Source: Actinoalloteichus hymeniacidonis
GTDB taxonomy: Bacteria; Actinomycetota; Actinomycetes; Mycobacteriales; Pseudonocardiaceae
Length of the DNA stretch: 64,000 bases
Direction: 5' to 3'
Assembly: GCF_014203365.1 (NCBI RefSeq)
Contig: NZ_JACHIS010000001.1
Location: 4,960,001 to 5,024,000, forward strand
In this document: piece by piece, positions 1-8,342 of the stretch
How the letters are laid out: each line of letters opens with the position of its first letter
Position numbering within the stretch: the stretch's first letter is position 1
The notes under the pieces: model-generated
What the model was told of the DNA's origin: nothing
Database searches by the model: none
What the model saw: only the letters and a program-made list of their open reading frames with translations
Made by a program: the position numbers and the translations under genes

Positions 1-1659
1 GAGCTCTTCGCCGGTTCGGCGTTCGGCCTGGCGATCGGCAGTATGGAGAACGAGATCGAGGAGGTCAACGCGGCCTTCGCCGAGATGCTCGGCACCAGCC
101 CGCACGACCTGGTTGGACTGAATCTGCTCGATCTGCTCCACCCGGAGGAGACCACGACATTCCGTGAGCTCTACATCCGGCTGGTCGCGGGCGAGATCCC
201 CCGGATCTACGAGTACGCCCGCTTCAATCACCCGGCAGGCGAACCGGTCTGGGGCCGGATCTCCGCGACGCTGCTGCGCAACTTCCACGGCCAGGCGCGC
301 GGACTGGTCGCCTGGGTCGAGGACGTCACCGACCACAATCTGCTTCAGGAGGAATTCAGCCGCCAGACCCTGCACGATGTGCTCACCGGGCTGCCCAACC
401 GGCAATTCCTGTTGAGTCACCTGGAGCGGGTGCTGGGCCGCTGCGAGCACGACGATCTCATCACCCTGTGCCATGTCGGCCTCGACGGACTCACCGTGGT
501 CAACCACGGGCTCGGCCATCAGGCGGGCGATCTGCTGTTGAGCGAGGTGGGTAATCGTTTGATCTCCGCGGTGGCGGGCGAACGGGCGATGGTCGCCAGA
601 CTCGGCGGCGACGAGTTCGCCGTGCTGATCGAGAACACCGAACAGACGCCCGACGCGGGCACGCTGTGCGCGGTGATCGCCGCAGAGTTGACCGAACCGG
701 CCTATTACCGCGAACACGGCTTAGCCGTGTCGGCGTGTATCGGCATCGTCCAGCGCATCGCCGGGCACACCGTGCCCACCGAGTTGCTGCGCGACGCCGA
801 CATCACCCTGCACCGCACCAAATCGACCGGGAACGGGCAGTGGAATCTGTTCGACTCGCGCCAGGACGAGGTGCATCGCGAGCACTACCGGCTCGCGGCC
901 TCGATGCCGGGAGCCCTGGAGATGGGCGAGATCCGCGTCGAGTACCAACCACTGGCGCGGGTGGCCGACGGCGAGGTCATGGCCGTCGAGGCACTGCTCA
1001 CCTGGGAACATCCCGAGGTCGGCCCGCTGGATCATGCTCAATGTCTCAGTCTCGCCAACGAGACCGGCCTGATCATGCAGCTCGGCGGGTGGTTGTTGGA
1101 CGAGGCATGTCGGCAGGGTCTCGGGTGGCAGCGGGAGTTCGAGGACGCGCCGCCGCTGCTGATCAACCTCACCGCGGACCAGGCCTGCGATCCCGACCTG
1201 CTGCGTCGGGTGCACCGGCTGCTGGACGAGACCGGCTTCGCGGCGGAGAAACTCTGGATCGGTTTCCCGGCCAACGCCGTCTCGCAACCCGACCGGGAGG
1301 GCACCGAGAACGCCCAGCTGCTCCGAGAACTCGGCATCGTGATCCTGCTCAGCGAGTTCGGGGTGTCCTATCTCGACCTACACAGCCTGAAGATGCTGCC
1401 GGACGCGCCGGTACGCGTCTCCAACCGGCTGCTGGCCGAGTTGGCCGCCGATCCGTGCGAGGACTCGGTGACCAGCTTCGCCATCACCGGCATCGTCCAG
1501 CTCCTCCAACAGGCGGGGCGGACGACGATGGTCGGCGAGATCCGCACTGCGGCACAGACAGCCTGGGCCACCGAGGTCAAGGCGGACATCGCTCAGGGCC
1601 CGTACCTCATGCCCTGCACCGACGCCGCGTCGATCACCCAGGCACTGCGGGACCGTTGA
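1..1659 (+). CDS. PAS-GGDEF-EAL cyclic-di-GMP protein, 5' end cut by window
   Basis: The frame is open from base 1 and the first codons already read as a PAS domain (ELFAGSAFGLAIGS then the vNxxF/mLG core), so the true start lies upstream; the ATG at 43 falls inside the domain. Counting codons from base 1, PAS occupies about residues 1-110, GGDEF about 125-285 with an intact G202-G203-D204-E205-F206 active site, and EAL about 300-535. The EAL signature is present (E330-A331-L332), but the DDFG loop is changed to S451-E452-F-G and the downstream K/D and lEiTE-type positions are not conserved. Diguanylate cyclase activity is therefore plausible, while phosphodiesterase activity is doubtful and the EAL domain may only bind c-di-GMP. 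A membrane or sensor region may exist upstream of the window. Confidence 0.93.
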   Translation, partial: ELFAGSAFGLAIGSMENEIEEVNAAFAEMLGTSPHDLVGLNLLDLLHPEETTTFRELYIRLVAGEIPRIYEYARFNHPAGEPVWGRISATLLRNFHGQARGLVAWVEDVTDHNLLQEEFSRQTLHDVLTGLPNRQFLLSHLERVLGRCEHDDLITLCHVGLDGLTVVNHGLGHQAGDLLLSEVGNRLISAVAGERAMVARLGGDEFAVLIENTEQTPDAGTLCAVIAAELTEPAYYREHGLAVSACIGIVQRIAGHTVPTELLRDADITLHRTKSTGNGQWNLFDSRQDEVHREHYRLAASMPGALEMGEIRVEYQPLARVADGEVMAVEALLTWEHPEVGPLDHAQCLSLANETGLIMQLGGWLLDEACRQGLGWQREFEDAPPLLINLTADQACDPDLLRRVHRLLDETGFAAEKLWIGFPANAVSQPDREGTENAQLLRELGIVILLSEFGVSYLDLHSLKMLPDAPVRVSNRLLAELAADPCEDSVTSFAITGIVQLLQQAGRTTMVGEIRTAAQTAWATEVKADIAQGPYLMPCTDAASITQALRDR

Positions 1660-1663
1660 GACG

Positions 1664-1701
1664 GCCCCACCGAAGCACCACCTCGGCTGCCTCGGTGGGG
1701 C
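1664..1701 (+). terminator. hairpin after the GGDEF-EAL gene
   Basis: GCCCCACCGA at 1664-1673 pairs with TCGGTGGGGC at 1692-1701 around an 18-base loop, starting 5 bases after the stop codon. There is no U-tract, as is usual in high-GC actinomycetes. The role is inferred from position. Confidence 0.5.
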
Positions 1702-1796
1702 TCGAACCTGGGCCACCACCGGGTTTCGGAGCACAGTTGAGCCTTGGCATAGCAGGTTACTGGCGCGGCTGCGGCTCAGCATGAAACGATCTTCGG

Positions 1797-2996
1797 GTGG
1801 ACATCACATCGACAGCCGATTGGCAACGGTCCTACGCCGACACGGCACTTCGCCTCGACCGGTTACTCCAAGAATCGGGCCTCGGCCCCGTCGTTCTCTA
1901 CTCCGGACCCGAGGAGTGGAGGACTGCGGTCGAGATCGAGAAGGTCGCTGGACCAGCCCGAGTCATCGACGACTGCCGTGCTCTGCGTGAGAGCCTGCCC
2001 TCCCCGCCGGGCGTTCGGCATCGGTTCATCCGCGCCCAACTTCAGGCCATGGAAACCCTCGCAAGCACCCTCGACGGTAAGCGGCTACCGCTGCCCGAAC
2101 TGGCCGATCGCTGCCTGGGCGTCGACGGCACGCCAACGGACGAAGCACGTTTCGAGGCGGCCCATGCCCAGCTCGACGCCGCACTGCCGCGTGGCGGCGC
2201 GTTGGTCGACCGGCTGCGCGCCTGGCAGAACGCGCACGCTCTGCCCGAGCAGCACCGGGATCGACTCCCGGAACTGGTCGCGTCAGCGGTGGCGGAGACC
2301 CGCGAACGCGTCAGAGACAGAATCCCGTTTCCTGACGACGCTTCGATCGACGTCGTGCTGGATCCAGGACCACATCGAGGCCACCACCATTCGGGGCCCC
2401 ACGGGACCGTCTTCATCAACAACAGCCAGCCGTTCAACCTCGCCGACCTGATCTACGTCGTCGCGCACGAGGCCTGCCCCGGACACATCGCCGAGTCGAT
2501 GATCAAGGAACAGCACCTGGTGGAGCAACGGGGCATGGCGGAGCATCGGGTACGGCTCATGCTCTCGCCCGCCTTCGTCATCAGTGAGGGCATCGGCCTG
2601 CACGCTCCCGGAATCGCGTTCCCCGGCGACACGGCTCAGGCCTGGCTGACCGACCGGGTGCTCGGCCCGCTGGGCATACCGGCGGACGGCAGCGACTTCG
2701 CCGCGATCCACGCGGCACGCAACGAACTGTGGGGGGTGTGGTCGAACGCCGCTCTCATGAAGGACGCAGGCGCATCGGCCGTCGAGGTCGCCAGCTATCT
2801 ACGGCGCTGGGCGCTGCTCTCGGAGCCGGAGGTCGAATGGGCGCTGTCCTTCCTGTCCACCTCCGCCATGAACGCCTACGTGCTGAGCTATCACCACGGT
2901 TGGCAGCTGCTCTCCGCGTGGCTTGACGTACCGGATGCGACGAGCCGATTCCGTCGGCTGCTCACCGAGCCGTTGTTACCTGCGGACCTTGGTTGA
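1797..2996 (+). CDS. DUF885-type putative zinc metallopeptidase
   Basis: The product has 399 residues. Its key feature is H224-E225-A-C-P-G-H230, the HExxxGH variant of the zinc-binding motif seen in DUF885 proteins, followed by a glutamate in S-E264-G-I-G-L that matches the conserved downstream E-G element of that family. No signal peptide or membrane segment is seen, so it is probably cytoplasmic. The GTG at 1797 is used as start because it opens the conserved frame; the ribosome binding site is weak. Substrate is unknown. It stands alone between two hairpins and points towards the tRNA-fMet gene on the other strand. Confidence 0.8.
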   Translation: MDITSTADWQRSYADTALRLDRLLQESGLGPVVLYSGPEEWRTAVEIEKVAGPARVIDDCRALRESLPSPPGVRHRFIRAQLQAMETLASTLDGKRLPLPELADRCLGVDGTPTDEARFEAAHAQLDAALPRGGALVDRLRAWQNAHALPEQHRDRLPELVASAVAETRERVRDRIPFPDDASIDVVLDPGPHRGHHHSGPHGTVFINNSQPFNLADLIYVVAHEACPGHIAESMIKEQHLVEQRGMAEHRVRLMLSPAFVISEGIGLHAPGIAFPGDTAQAWLTDRVLGPLGIPADGSDFAAIHAARNELWGVWSNAALMKDAGASAVEVASYLRRWALLSEPEVEWALSFLSTSAMNAYVLSYHHGWQLLSAWLDVPDATSRFRRLLTEPLLPADLG

Positions 2997-3015
2997 GTTC
3001 GCCAGACACACGAGA

Positions 3016-3046
3016 ACGGCCCCCAAGACAGTGTCTTGGGGGCCGT
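3016..3046 (-). terminator. terminator of tRNA-fMet (possibly bidirectional)
   Basis: ACGGCCCCCAAGACA at 3016-3030 is the exact reverse complement of the 15 bases at 3032-3046, with one base between the arms. It lies directly 3' of the minus-strand tRNA and 20 bases after the stop of the plus-strand DUF885 gene, so it may end both transcripts. Confidence 0.8.
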
Positions 3047-3052
3047 CCGTAT

Positions 3053-3129
3053 TGGTAGCGGGGACAGGATTCGAACCTGCGACCTCTGGGTTATGAGCCC
3101 AGCGAGCTACCGAGCTGCTCCACCCCGCG
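3053..3129 (-). tRNA. initiator tRNA-fMet (CAT)
   Basis: Read on the minus strand this is a complete 77-nt cloverleaf with the CCA end encoded. The anticodon loop is CTCATAA (anticodon CAT), flanked by GGG and CCC, the three consecutive G:C pairs that mark initiator tRNAs. Position 1 is C opposite U72, leaving the first pair unpaired, another initiator feature and the one used in Streptomyces. The T loop reads GTTCGAATC. The combination excludes elongator tRNA-Met and tRNA-Ile2. Confidence 0.97.
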
Positions 3130-3438
3130 CCAGTCAGATTTGGCTTCGAATTTCTCAGCCGGTGTTTCTCTCTGACGTGGAGAAATCTAGCACGGTCGGA
3201 GAACGGCGAAAAACAGGGGGGTCGGTTTAGTCGATCGACAGTCCGCAGCAGCGCGTTCACCTGCGTCGATCCCGTCCAGCGCAATAGATCTCGGCCCCGA
3301 TCCGGTCGTGGTGCACCAGCCGACCATCGACCTCTCGATGCCCCGGAGCGGTAAGAAAACCTGGGGGCTTGCTCGGATCCCGCTCCGGGCCGAGGTCGCT
3401 CTGCGAGGATCGAACGATCCGAGGAATGGAGACAGGGC
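3130..3438. other. intergenic region, promoter side of tRNA-fMet
   Basis: This 309-bp stretch lies between the 5' end of the minus-strand tRNA and a plus-strand GTG gene. It must hold promoters for both, but I see no convincing coding frame, repeat or named element in it. Confidence 0.5.
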
Positions 3439-3891
3439 GTGTCGTTCTCGACGACAGAGAAACTCGCAACCGGTGTCGGCATCGTCACCCTGACACTGGG
3501 GACCGCACTCACTCTCGCGCCCTCCCGGGTCTCGGCCGCATTGCGGATGGGCGGTTCCAGCAGGGTGGCTCGGACCATCGGCCTGGCCGATCTCGCAATC
3601 GGGACCGGTCTGTTACGGGGCAGGAACCGGGCGTGCTGGATGACTGCCCGGGCCGCACTGAATCTGGTCATCGCGACGCGCTATCGCGCTGCGGCAGCGG
3701 AGGGAATGCCGGGAGCACGAGCAGGCGCGGCTCTGATGGCGGCGCTCACCGTCGTCGACGGCACACTGGCACTGGGACTGGCCACGGCGTGCCGTTGCGC
3801 CGAGGGGCCTGCGGCGGCTCACCCGGACATCGGGCAGGAGTCCGCGGACAGCTCGTCCGCAGCCTGTCGCTGTTCGGACGAGGCGCGGTAG
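3439..3891 (+). CDS. small membrane protein, function unknown
   Basis: The product has 150 residues from GTG 3439, preceded by GGAGACAGGG. Hydrophobic stretches near residues 8-28, 44-60 and 92-117 suggest three or more membrane segments; the tail has a cysteine-rich end (CRC repeated near 118 and 143). It resembles small DUF4267-like actinobacterial membrane proteins, but I cannot assign a family firmly. It is convergent with lpdA. Confidence 0.6.
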   Translation: MSFSTTEKLATGVGIVTLTLGTALTLAPSRVSAALRMGGSSRVARTIGLADLAIGTGLLRGRNRACWMTARAALNLVIATRYRAAAAEGMPGARAGAALMAALTVVDGTLALGLATACRCAEGPAAAHPDIGQESADSSSAACRCSDEAR

Positions 3892-3924
3892 CCGCCGACC
3901 GTCCAGAACGAGCCGAGAACGCGG

Positions 3925-3979
3925 CCGCCCCCGCCACCGACTCCCCCGGCGCTGCCGGGCGGAGGGGTGACGGGGGCGG
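3925..3979. terminator. candidate hairpin between convergent genes
   Basis: CCGCCCCCG at 3925-3933 can pair with CGGGGGCGG at 3971-3979 across a 37-base GC-rich loop, in the gap between the stop of the membrane protein and the 3' end of lpdA. Position supports a shared terminator; the long loop lowers confidence. Confidence 0.4.
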
Positions 3980-3995
3980 TGGTTGGTTGCCGCAC

Positions 3996-5396
3996 TCACA
4001 TGTTGATCATGTGTCCTGCGAGGCCGTGGACGGCCTCCTTGACTGCCTCGCCCAGCGTCGGGTGCGCGTGCACGTTGCGGGAGATCTCGTGCACCGTCAG
4101 GTCCCACTGCTGCGCCAGCGTCAGCTCCGGCAGCAACTCGGTGGCCTCCGGGCCGATGATGTGGGCGCCCAGCAGCTCACCGTGAGTCGCGTCGCTGAGG
4201 ATCTTGACGAAGCCGCCGGTCTCACCGAGCCCGTGCGACTTGCCGTTGGCCATGAACGGGAACTTCGCGACCTGGACGTCGAAGCCCTTCTCCCTGGCCT
4301 GAGCCTCGGTCCAGCCGAAGCTCGCGATCTGCGGCTGGCAGTAGGTGGCCCGGGGGATCATCACGAAGTCGAGTTCCATCGTCTCGGCCCCGCCGATGGT
4401 CTCCGCCGCGATGACGCCCATCGACTCGGCGGCGTGCGCCAGCATCAGCTTGGCGGTGACGTCGCCGATCGCGAAGATGTGTCCGACGTTGGTCCGGCCT
4501 CGGCCGTCGATGTCGATCGCACCGCGCTCGGTCAACGCGACGCCGGTGTTCTCCAGGCCGTAGCCGGTGGTCCTCGGCTGGAAGCCGATGGCCTGCATGA
4601 CCTTGTCGGACTCCAGGGTCCGCTGCTCCCCGTTCTGCGAGACGACGACCTTGACCTTGTCGCCGGAGTCGTCGATCGACTCGACGCGGGTCGAGGTCAG
4701 CACCTCGATGCCCAGCCGCTTGTAGCGCTTGCCCAGCTCGGTGGAGACCTCGACGTCCTCCAGCGGCACCACGCGGTCGGCGAACTCGACGATGGTGACC
4801 TTGACACCGTAGTTGTGCAGCACGTACGCGAACTCGACGCCGATGGCGCCGGCACCCGCGATGATGATGCTCTCGGGCAGCTTGTCGCTGAGGATCTGCT
4901 CCTCGTAGGTGACGACCCGCTCGCTCAGCTCGGTGCCGGGCAGCAATCGGGTCGTGGCGCCCGCCGCGATGATGCAGTTGTCGAAGGTGACCGTCTCCGA
5001 GCCACCGTCGTTCAGGGTCACCTGGATGGTGTTCGCATCGGTGAAGCTGCCCCGACCCTGGAACTGGGTGATCGAGTTCTTCTTCATCAAGAAGTGGACG
5101 CCCTTGACCCGACCGTCCGCCACCTTGCGGCTCCGGGTGAAGGCGGCGCCGTAGTCGAAGTCGACCTCACCGGTCGTGCTGATGCCGAACGTCTTCGCCT
5201 CGTGCTTGAAGATGTGCGCGAGCTCCGCATTGCGCAGCAGGGCCTTGGACGGGATGCAACCGACGTTGAGGCAGACTCCGCCCCAGTAGCGCTCCTCGAT
5301 GATCGCCGTCTTGAGGCCCAGCTGAGCTGCCCGGATCGCGGCGACGTAACCACCTGGTCCCGCGCCCAGGACCACAACGTCAAAGTGCGTGCTCAT
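3996..5396 (-). CDS. lpdA: dihydrolipoyl dehydrogenase
   Basis: The 466-residue flavoprotein re-oxidises dihydrolipoamide in 2-oxo-acid dehydrogenase complexes, using FAD and NAD+. The FAD motif GAGPGG is at residues 11-16, the redox disulphide is C42-LNVG-C47, the NAD-binding GAGAIGVE lies near residue 180, and the C-terminal HAHPTLGE supplies the active-site His445-Glu450 pair. Full length for the family. CAGGAGAGGG precedes the ATG. No E1 or E2 genes are adjacent, so it is a stand-alone lpd as in many actinomycetes. Confidence 0.97.
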   Translation of the reverse strand: MSTHFDVVVLGAGPGGYVAAIRAAQLGLKTAIIEERYWGGVCLNVGCIPSKALLRNAELAHIFKHEAKTFGISTTGEVDFDYGAAFTRSRKVADGRVKGVHFLMKKNSITQFQGRGSFTDANTIQVTLNDGGSETVTFDNCIIAAGATTRLLPGTELSERVVTYEEQILSDKLPESIIIAGAGAIGVEFAYVLHNYGVKVTIVEFADRVVPLEDVEVSTELGKRYKRLGIEVLTSTRVESIDDSGDKVKVVVSQNGEQRTLESDKVMQAIGFQPRTTGYGLENTGVALTERGAIDIDGRGRTNVGHIFAIGDVTAKLMLAHAAESMGVIAAETIGGAETMELDFVMIPRATYCQPQIASFGWTEAQAREKGFDVQVAKFPFMANGKSHGLGETGGFVKILSDATHGELLGAHIIGPEATELLPELTLAQQWDLTVHEISRNVHAHPTLGEAVKEAVHGLAGHMINM

Positions 5397-5912
5397 GCCT
5401 ACGACCCTCTCCTGTCAACCGATTCGCCTGCCGGTTTGAAAACCCTCGTCGACCCTTCTCGACGATCGGCTCAACCGGAGACGACCTGGTCGCGAGGGTC
5501 GAGGAACCAGTCCTGACACCGCGCGCCCGTTCGCCTTCCTACCCCTATCGCCGAGGCCGGCGCCGATCGGAACCACTCCACCGACGTGCTCGACCCGCCC
5601 ACCCTATGAAGCGCGTGCCGAGCCGGACTTGCCGGGGGACTTGACGGCGGCGACCGGGGCATCCATCAGTGGTGTCAACGCGGGCGCACCGCGTCGTCAT
5701 CCCGATCCGGATCAGCGAACAACGCTCGCCTCGGAGGTGGGGTACGGGCACGACAGCGGGGCGGATGTGACAGCCGAGTACGCGACGCGGAAACGACCGT
5801 CAGAACTCCGCCGAGCGTGACGCCGGCGCCCCGAATGCACCGACGTCACGCTCGACGTGCCGCCTGGATCCGCGCCGCCAAAGCACGGAACCGTTTCGCA
5901 GGTGATCGACGA
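5397..5912. other. intergenic region upstream of lpdA
   Basis: This 516-bp stretch lies between the start of lpdA and the 3' end of the next minus-strand gene. Short open frames exist on both strands, but none has a good ribosome binding site or a recognisable product. It should contain the lpdA promoter. I see no repeat or RNA element. Confidence 0.5.
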
Positions 5913-7103
5913 TCAGCCGACCGCCAGGGCGGTAATACGGGTGGTCTGTGCGGCGGAGAAGTTGTCGTCGCTGACCAGCAACAACGTCCGCTCGCCGGTG
6001 GGCAGGGGCGGCCCCCAGGTGATGCCCTCGATGTTGTCCAGCTTCGCCCCGATGTCGGCGAGGTCGACGAGCAGCCGCTTGCTGGCGGGCTCGAAGCCGC
6101 CGCCGACCAGTGAGTGTCGGCTCAGCACATCGGTGGCCTCGGCGGTGGAGACCTCGAAGACCCGGACGCTGCTGCCGACGCCGACCACGTAGCCGCGCTC
6201 CACCACGAGGTAGCGGCTCGGGTCGAAGGTGTCGTAGGCCACCAGCGAGGACACCCCGTTGCTGCCTCGGCCGTCGGGGTCCGGGGACTCGGCGAACACC
6301 GGGTCGACCGGGTAGGCGAACTGCGCCACCGCAGCGCCGTGCCTGGCGTGCACGGTGATCCGGGTGTGGGCGCCGTGCTCGGTGGTGGGCACCGGGCCGT
6401 CCTGTTCCAACGGCGATTCGAGGGCCGAGACGAGCAGCGTGCCGCCCGCCGCGTAGGTGAGCCCTTCGAGGGTGTCGTCGACCCGGGGGCCCGATTCGCC
6501 GAAGGTCATCTTCTCGTTGGTAGCGGTCGGGACTTCCTGTTGATAGGCGCCCTGGGCGTCGGACACCCGGATCGCGGGGTCCATCAGGACGGTGATCGGG
6601 TCGTCCGATGCCGCACCGCCCGGCTGGTTGCGCTGGCCCTCGGAGGTCCAGGCGACGTCGCCGGTCCACGGGTCGATCCGCAGTTCCTCCGGGTCCACGG
6701 TGCCCAGTACGTTGCGCTCCGCCTCGGGATGCTGGTGCTGCTCGATGCGCCACTGGTCGATCGTCGGGTAGGTGCGGCCGTCGGGGCGGCGCAACAGGTG
6801 GACGTCGGTCAGCTCGACGTCGTGCAGCCCCTCGGCGTCGAGATCGATCTCGGCGCGGTAGTAGCGCGCCGGGCTGTGGTCGGACCAGTCGTCGCTGAGC
6901 AGCGCGTAGTCCCCGGTGTGCGGGTCACGGTCGATGGAGGAGAGCCCGCCGACGATCGTGTCCTCGAAGACGGCCCGGTGCGCGATGGTGTGCTCGCCGA
7001 GCAACCGGACGGTCGGTTCCTGCGCCAGTGCAGCAGGCGGGACCAGGAGCCCGGCCGCGGCGGTGAGAGCCGCGAGAGCCGTGGCGAACAGACGAGAACG
7101 CAT
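5913..7103 (-). CDS. secreted esterase-like/phytase-type beta-propeller protein
   Basis: The 396-residue product starts at ATG 7103, where a typical signal peptide begins (MRSRLF, hydrophobic core, then a VPPAALAQ cleavage region); upstream in-frame codons do not extend the conserved protein. The mature part matches the esterase-like domain of phytase family (PF13449): repeated GGLSSIDRDP, DPEELRIDP, TLEGLTYAAGG and DNIEGITWGP blades with acidic metal-binding positions. A calcium-dependent phosphoesterase role outside the cell is likely by family only; substrate is not visible. It is monocistronic. Confidence 0.8.
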   Translation of the reverse strand: MRSRLFATALAALTAAAGLLVPPAALAQEPTVRLLGEHTIAHRAVFEDTIVGGLSSIDRDPHTGDYALLSDDWSDHSPARYYRAEIDLDAEGLHDVELTDVHLLRRPDGRTYPTIDQWRIEQHQHPEAERNVLGTVDPEELRIDPWTGDVAWTSEGQRNQPGGAASDDPITVLMDPAIRVSDAQGAYQQEVPTATNEKMTFGESGPRVDDTLEGLTYAAGGTLLVSALESPLEQDGPVPTTEHGAHTRITVHARHGAAVAQFAYPVDPVFAESPDPDGRGSNGVSSLVAYDTFDPSRYLVVERGYVVGVGSSVRVFEVSTAEATDVLSRHSLVGGGFEPASKRLLVDLADIGAKLDNIEGITWGPPLPTGERTLLLVSDDNFSAAQTTRITALAVG

Positions 7104-7193
7104 GGCGAGCAGAGAACTCGATCGAAGTTGATCTCGTCCAGCGCACCGGACAATGTCCACCCGTTCGAGGGGCGCCAACGACCCGATCGAAGG

Positions 7194-7706
7194 CTATTCG
7201 ACCGGTTCGCTGCGGCGTTCGAGGAAACCGCCGATCAGTCGAGTACCCGGGCCGGCCTGGGCGCCGGGGCCGGGTACCGGGTCGACGTCCTCGGCCTCGA
7301 TCGGCTGCCCGCACTCGGAGCAGGCGACGGTCGGAGTGAACGAATGACCGCAGTCCCGGTGCCGGAAGGTGATCGGCGGCCCGCCGGGCGGGGTGGCCCA
7401 GCGATCGCCCCAGGCCGTGAGCGCCAACAGGATCGGCACCAGCTCTCGGCCCGATTCGGTGAGCGCGTAGCGATACCTGGTGGGTCGCTGCCGATACGGG
7501 ACCCGGTCGATCACGCCCGCCTCGCCCAGCGTGGTCAGGCGACCGGTCAGCAGGTTGCGCGAGATCCCGAGGTTCTCGACGAGCTCGTCGAAGCGGCGGG
7601 CCCCGAGAAACAGGTCGCGCAGCAGAAGGGGCGACCACCAGTCGCCCACCAGGTCCAACGACCGCGCGAGGGAGCAGTGCATCTCGGCGAAGCTCGTCTG
7701 GCGCAT
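7194..7706 (-). CDS. HxlR-family winged-helix regulator
   Basis: The 170-residue protein starts at ATG 7706 (MRQTSF). The winged helix is typical of HxlR proteins: C-S-L-A-R-S-L-D-L-V-G-D-W-W then RFDELVENLGISRNLLTGRL and a YRYALTESG wing. The C-terminal extension holds RHRDCGH and ACSECG, a possible four-ligand zinc or thiol centre, which would suit a redox or electrophile sensor. It is divergent from a SnoaL-like gene, and a 10-bp direct repeat lies between them, so autoregulation and control of the neighbour are likely. Confidence 0.88.
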   Translation of the reverse strand: MRQTSFAEMHCSLARSLDLVGDWWSPLLLRDLFLGARRFDELVENLGISRNLLTGRLTTLGEAGVIDRVPYRQRPTRYRYALTESGRELVPILLALTAWGDRWATPPGGPPITFRHRDCGHSFTPTVACSECGQPIEAEDVDPVPGPGAQAGPGTRLIGGFLERRSEPVE

Positions 7707-7731
7707 CCCACGGAGTCTAGACAGTTGTTTC

Positions 7732-7773
7732 ATTGAACTCACCGATCTACCGTGAGTCCTTCTATTGAACTCA
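7732..7773. promoter_or_regulatory. direct-repeat operator between hxlR-like and snoaL-like genes
   Basis: The 10-mer ATTGAACTCA occurs at 7732-7741 and again at 7764-7773, 32 bp start to start, about three helical turns. Both copies sit in the 80-bp divergent gap, the second just before the SnoaL-like ribosome binding site. The sequence repeat is seen directly; binding by the HxlR protein is inferred. Confidence 0.65.
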
Positions 7774-7786
7774 TAGGGGGCCGTTG

Positions 7787-8239
7787 ATGTATCACCGTTT
7801 CGTCGCGCGTCGGGTACGCGCGGTGTTCGCCGAGATCAGCGCGGGCAACTGGGAACCGATGGTCGAGGGGATGGCATCGGACTTCACCTACCACTTCCAC
7901 GGTGACCACGCCCTATCGGGCGAACGCCACACCAAGGCTGCGCTGCGGGCCTGGTGGGAACGCTGCTTCCGACTCATGCCGAGTCCCACCTTCCGCGTCG
8001 AGGAGGTGCTGGTCACCGGCCCGCCGTGGGCGACCCGCGTCGCCACCCGGGTGACCGTCAGCGCCCAGATCCTCGACGGTTCCGACTACGAGAACGTCGT
8101 CACCCAGTTCCTGCGCATGCGTTGGGGCAAGATCACCGAGGTGCGCACCCTGGAGGACACCGTCGTACTCCAGCGAGTGCTCGATCGCTTGGCCGCAGCG
8201 GGTATCGCCGAGGCACACGCCGCCCCGATCACCGGCTGA
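7787..8239 (+). CDS. SnoaL-like/NTF2-fold protein
   Basis: The 150-residue protein has the cone-shaped NTF2 pattern: an N-terminal helix (VFAEISAGNWEPMVEGM), F-x-Y-HFHGDHALSGERHTKAALRAWW, then four long strands ending in FLRMRWGKITEVRTLEDT. Family members are polyketide cyclases, isomerases or small-molecule binders; no catalytic set is clear enough to name a reaction. ATG 7787 is preceded by GGGGGCC. The partner is the divergent HxlR regulator, so it probably belongs to a stress or detoxification response. Confidence 0.8.
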   Translation: MYHRFVARRVRAVFAEISAGNWEPMVEGMASDFTYHFHGDHALSGERHTKAALRAWWERCFRLMPSPTFRVEEVLVTGPPWATRVATRVTVSAQILDGSDYENVVTQFLRMRWGKITEVRTLEDTVVLQRVLDRLAAAGIAEAHAAPITG

Positions 8240-8286
8240 GCCGATCCGACCGCTCCGCAGAGCACATCCGGGCCCACCAACGACGA

Positions 8287-8320
8287 CGGGCGCCGGGACG
8301 AAGACTCGTCCCGGCGCCCG
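8287..8320. terminator. bidirectional terminator
   Basis: A perfect 15-bp stem, CGGGCGCCGGGACGA at 8287-8301 and its complement at 8306-8320, closes a 4-base loop (AGAC). It lies between two convergent stop codons and can serve both transcripts. Confidence 0.85.
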
Positions 8321-8342
8321 GACCCCCGCTCCTGAAATCGGT

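Noticed and set aside
1685-1760. tRNA-like GGTTCGAGCCCCACC segment on the minus strand
   Set aside because: The T-stem arms do not pair properly and no anticodon or D arm can be folded; it is the terminator region with a chance match.
3369-5516. Long open frame of about 715 codons on the plus strand across lpdA
   Set aside because: It is antisense to a clear dihydrolipoyl dehydrogenase and arises from third-position GC bias; its translation has no domain.
5629-5820. Small plus-strand ORF between lpdA and the phytase-like gene
   Set aside because: No ribosome binding site, no recognisable product, and composition as expected by chance.
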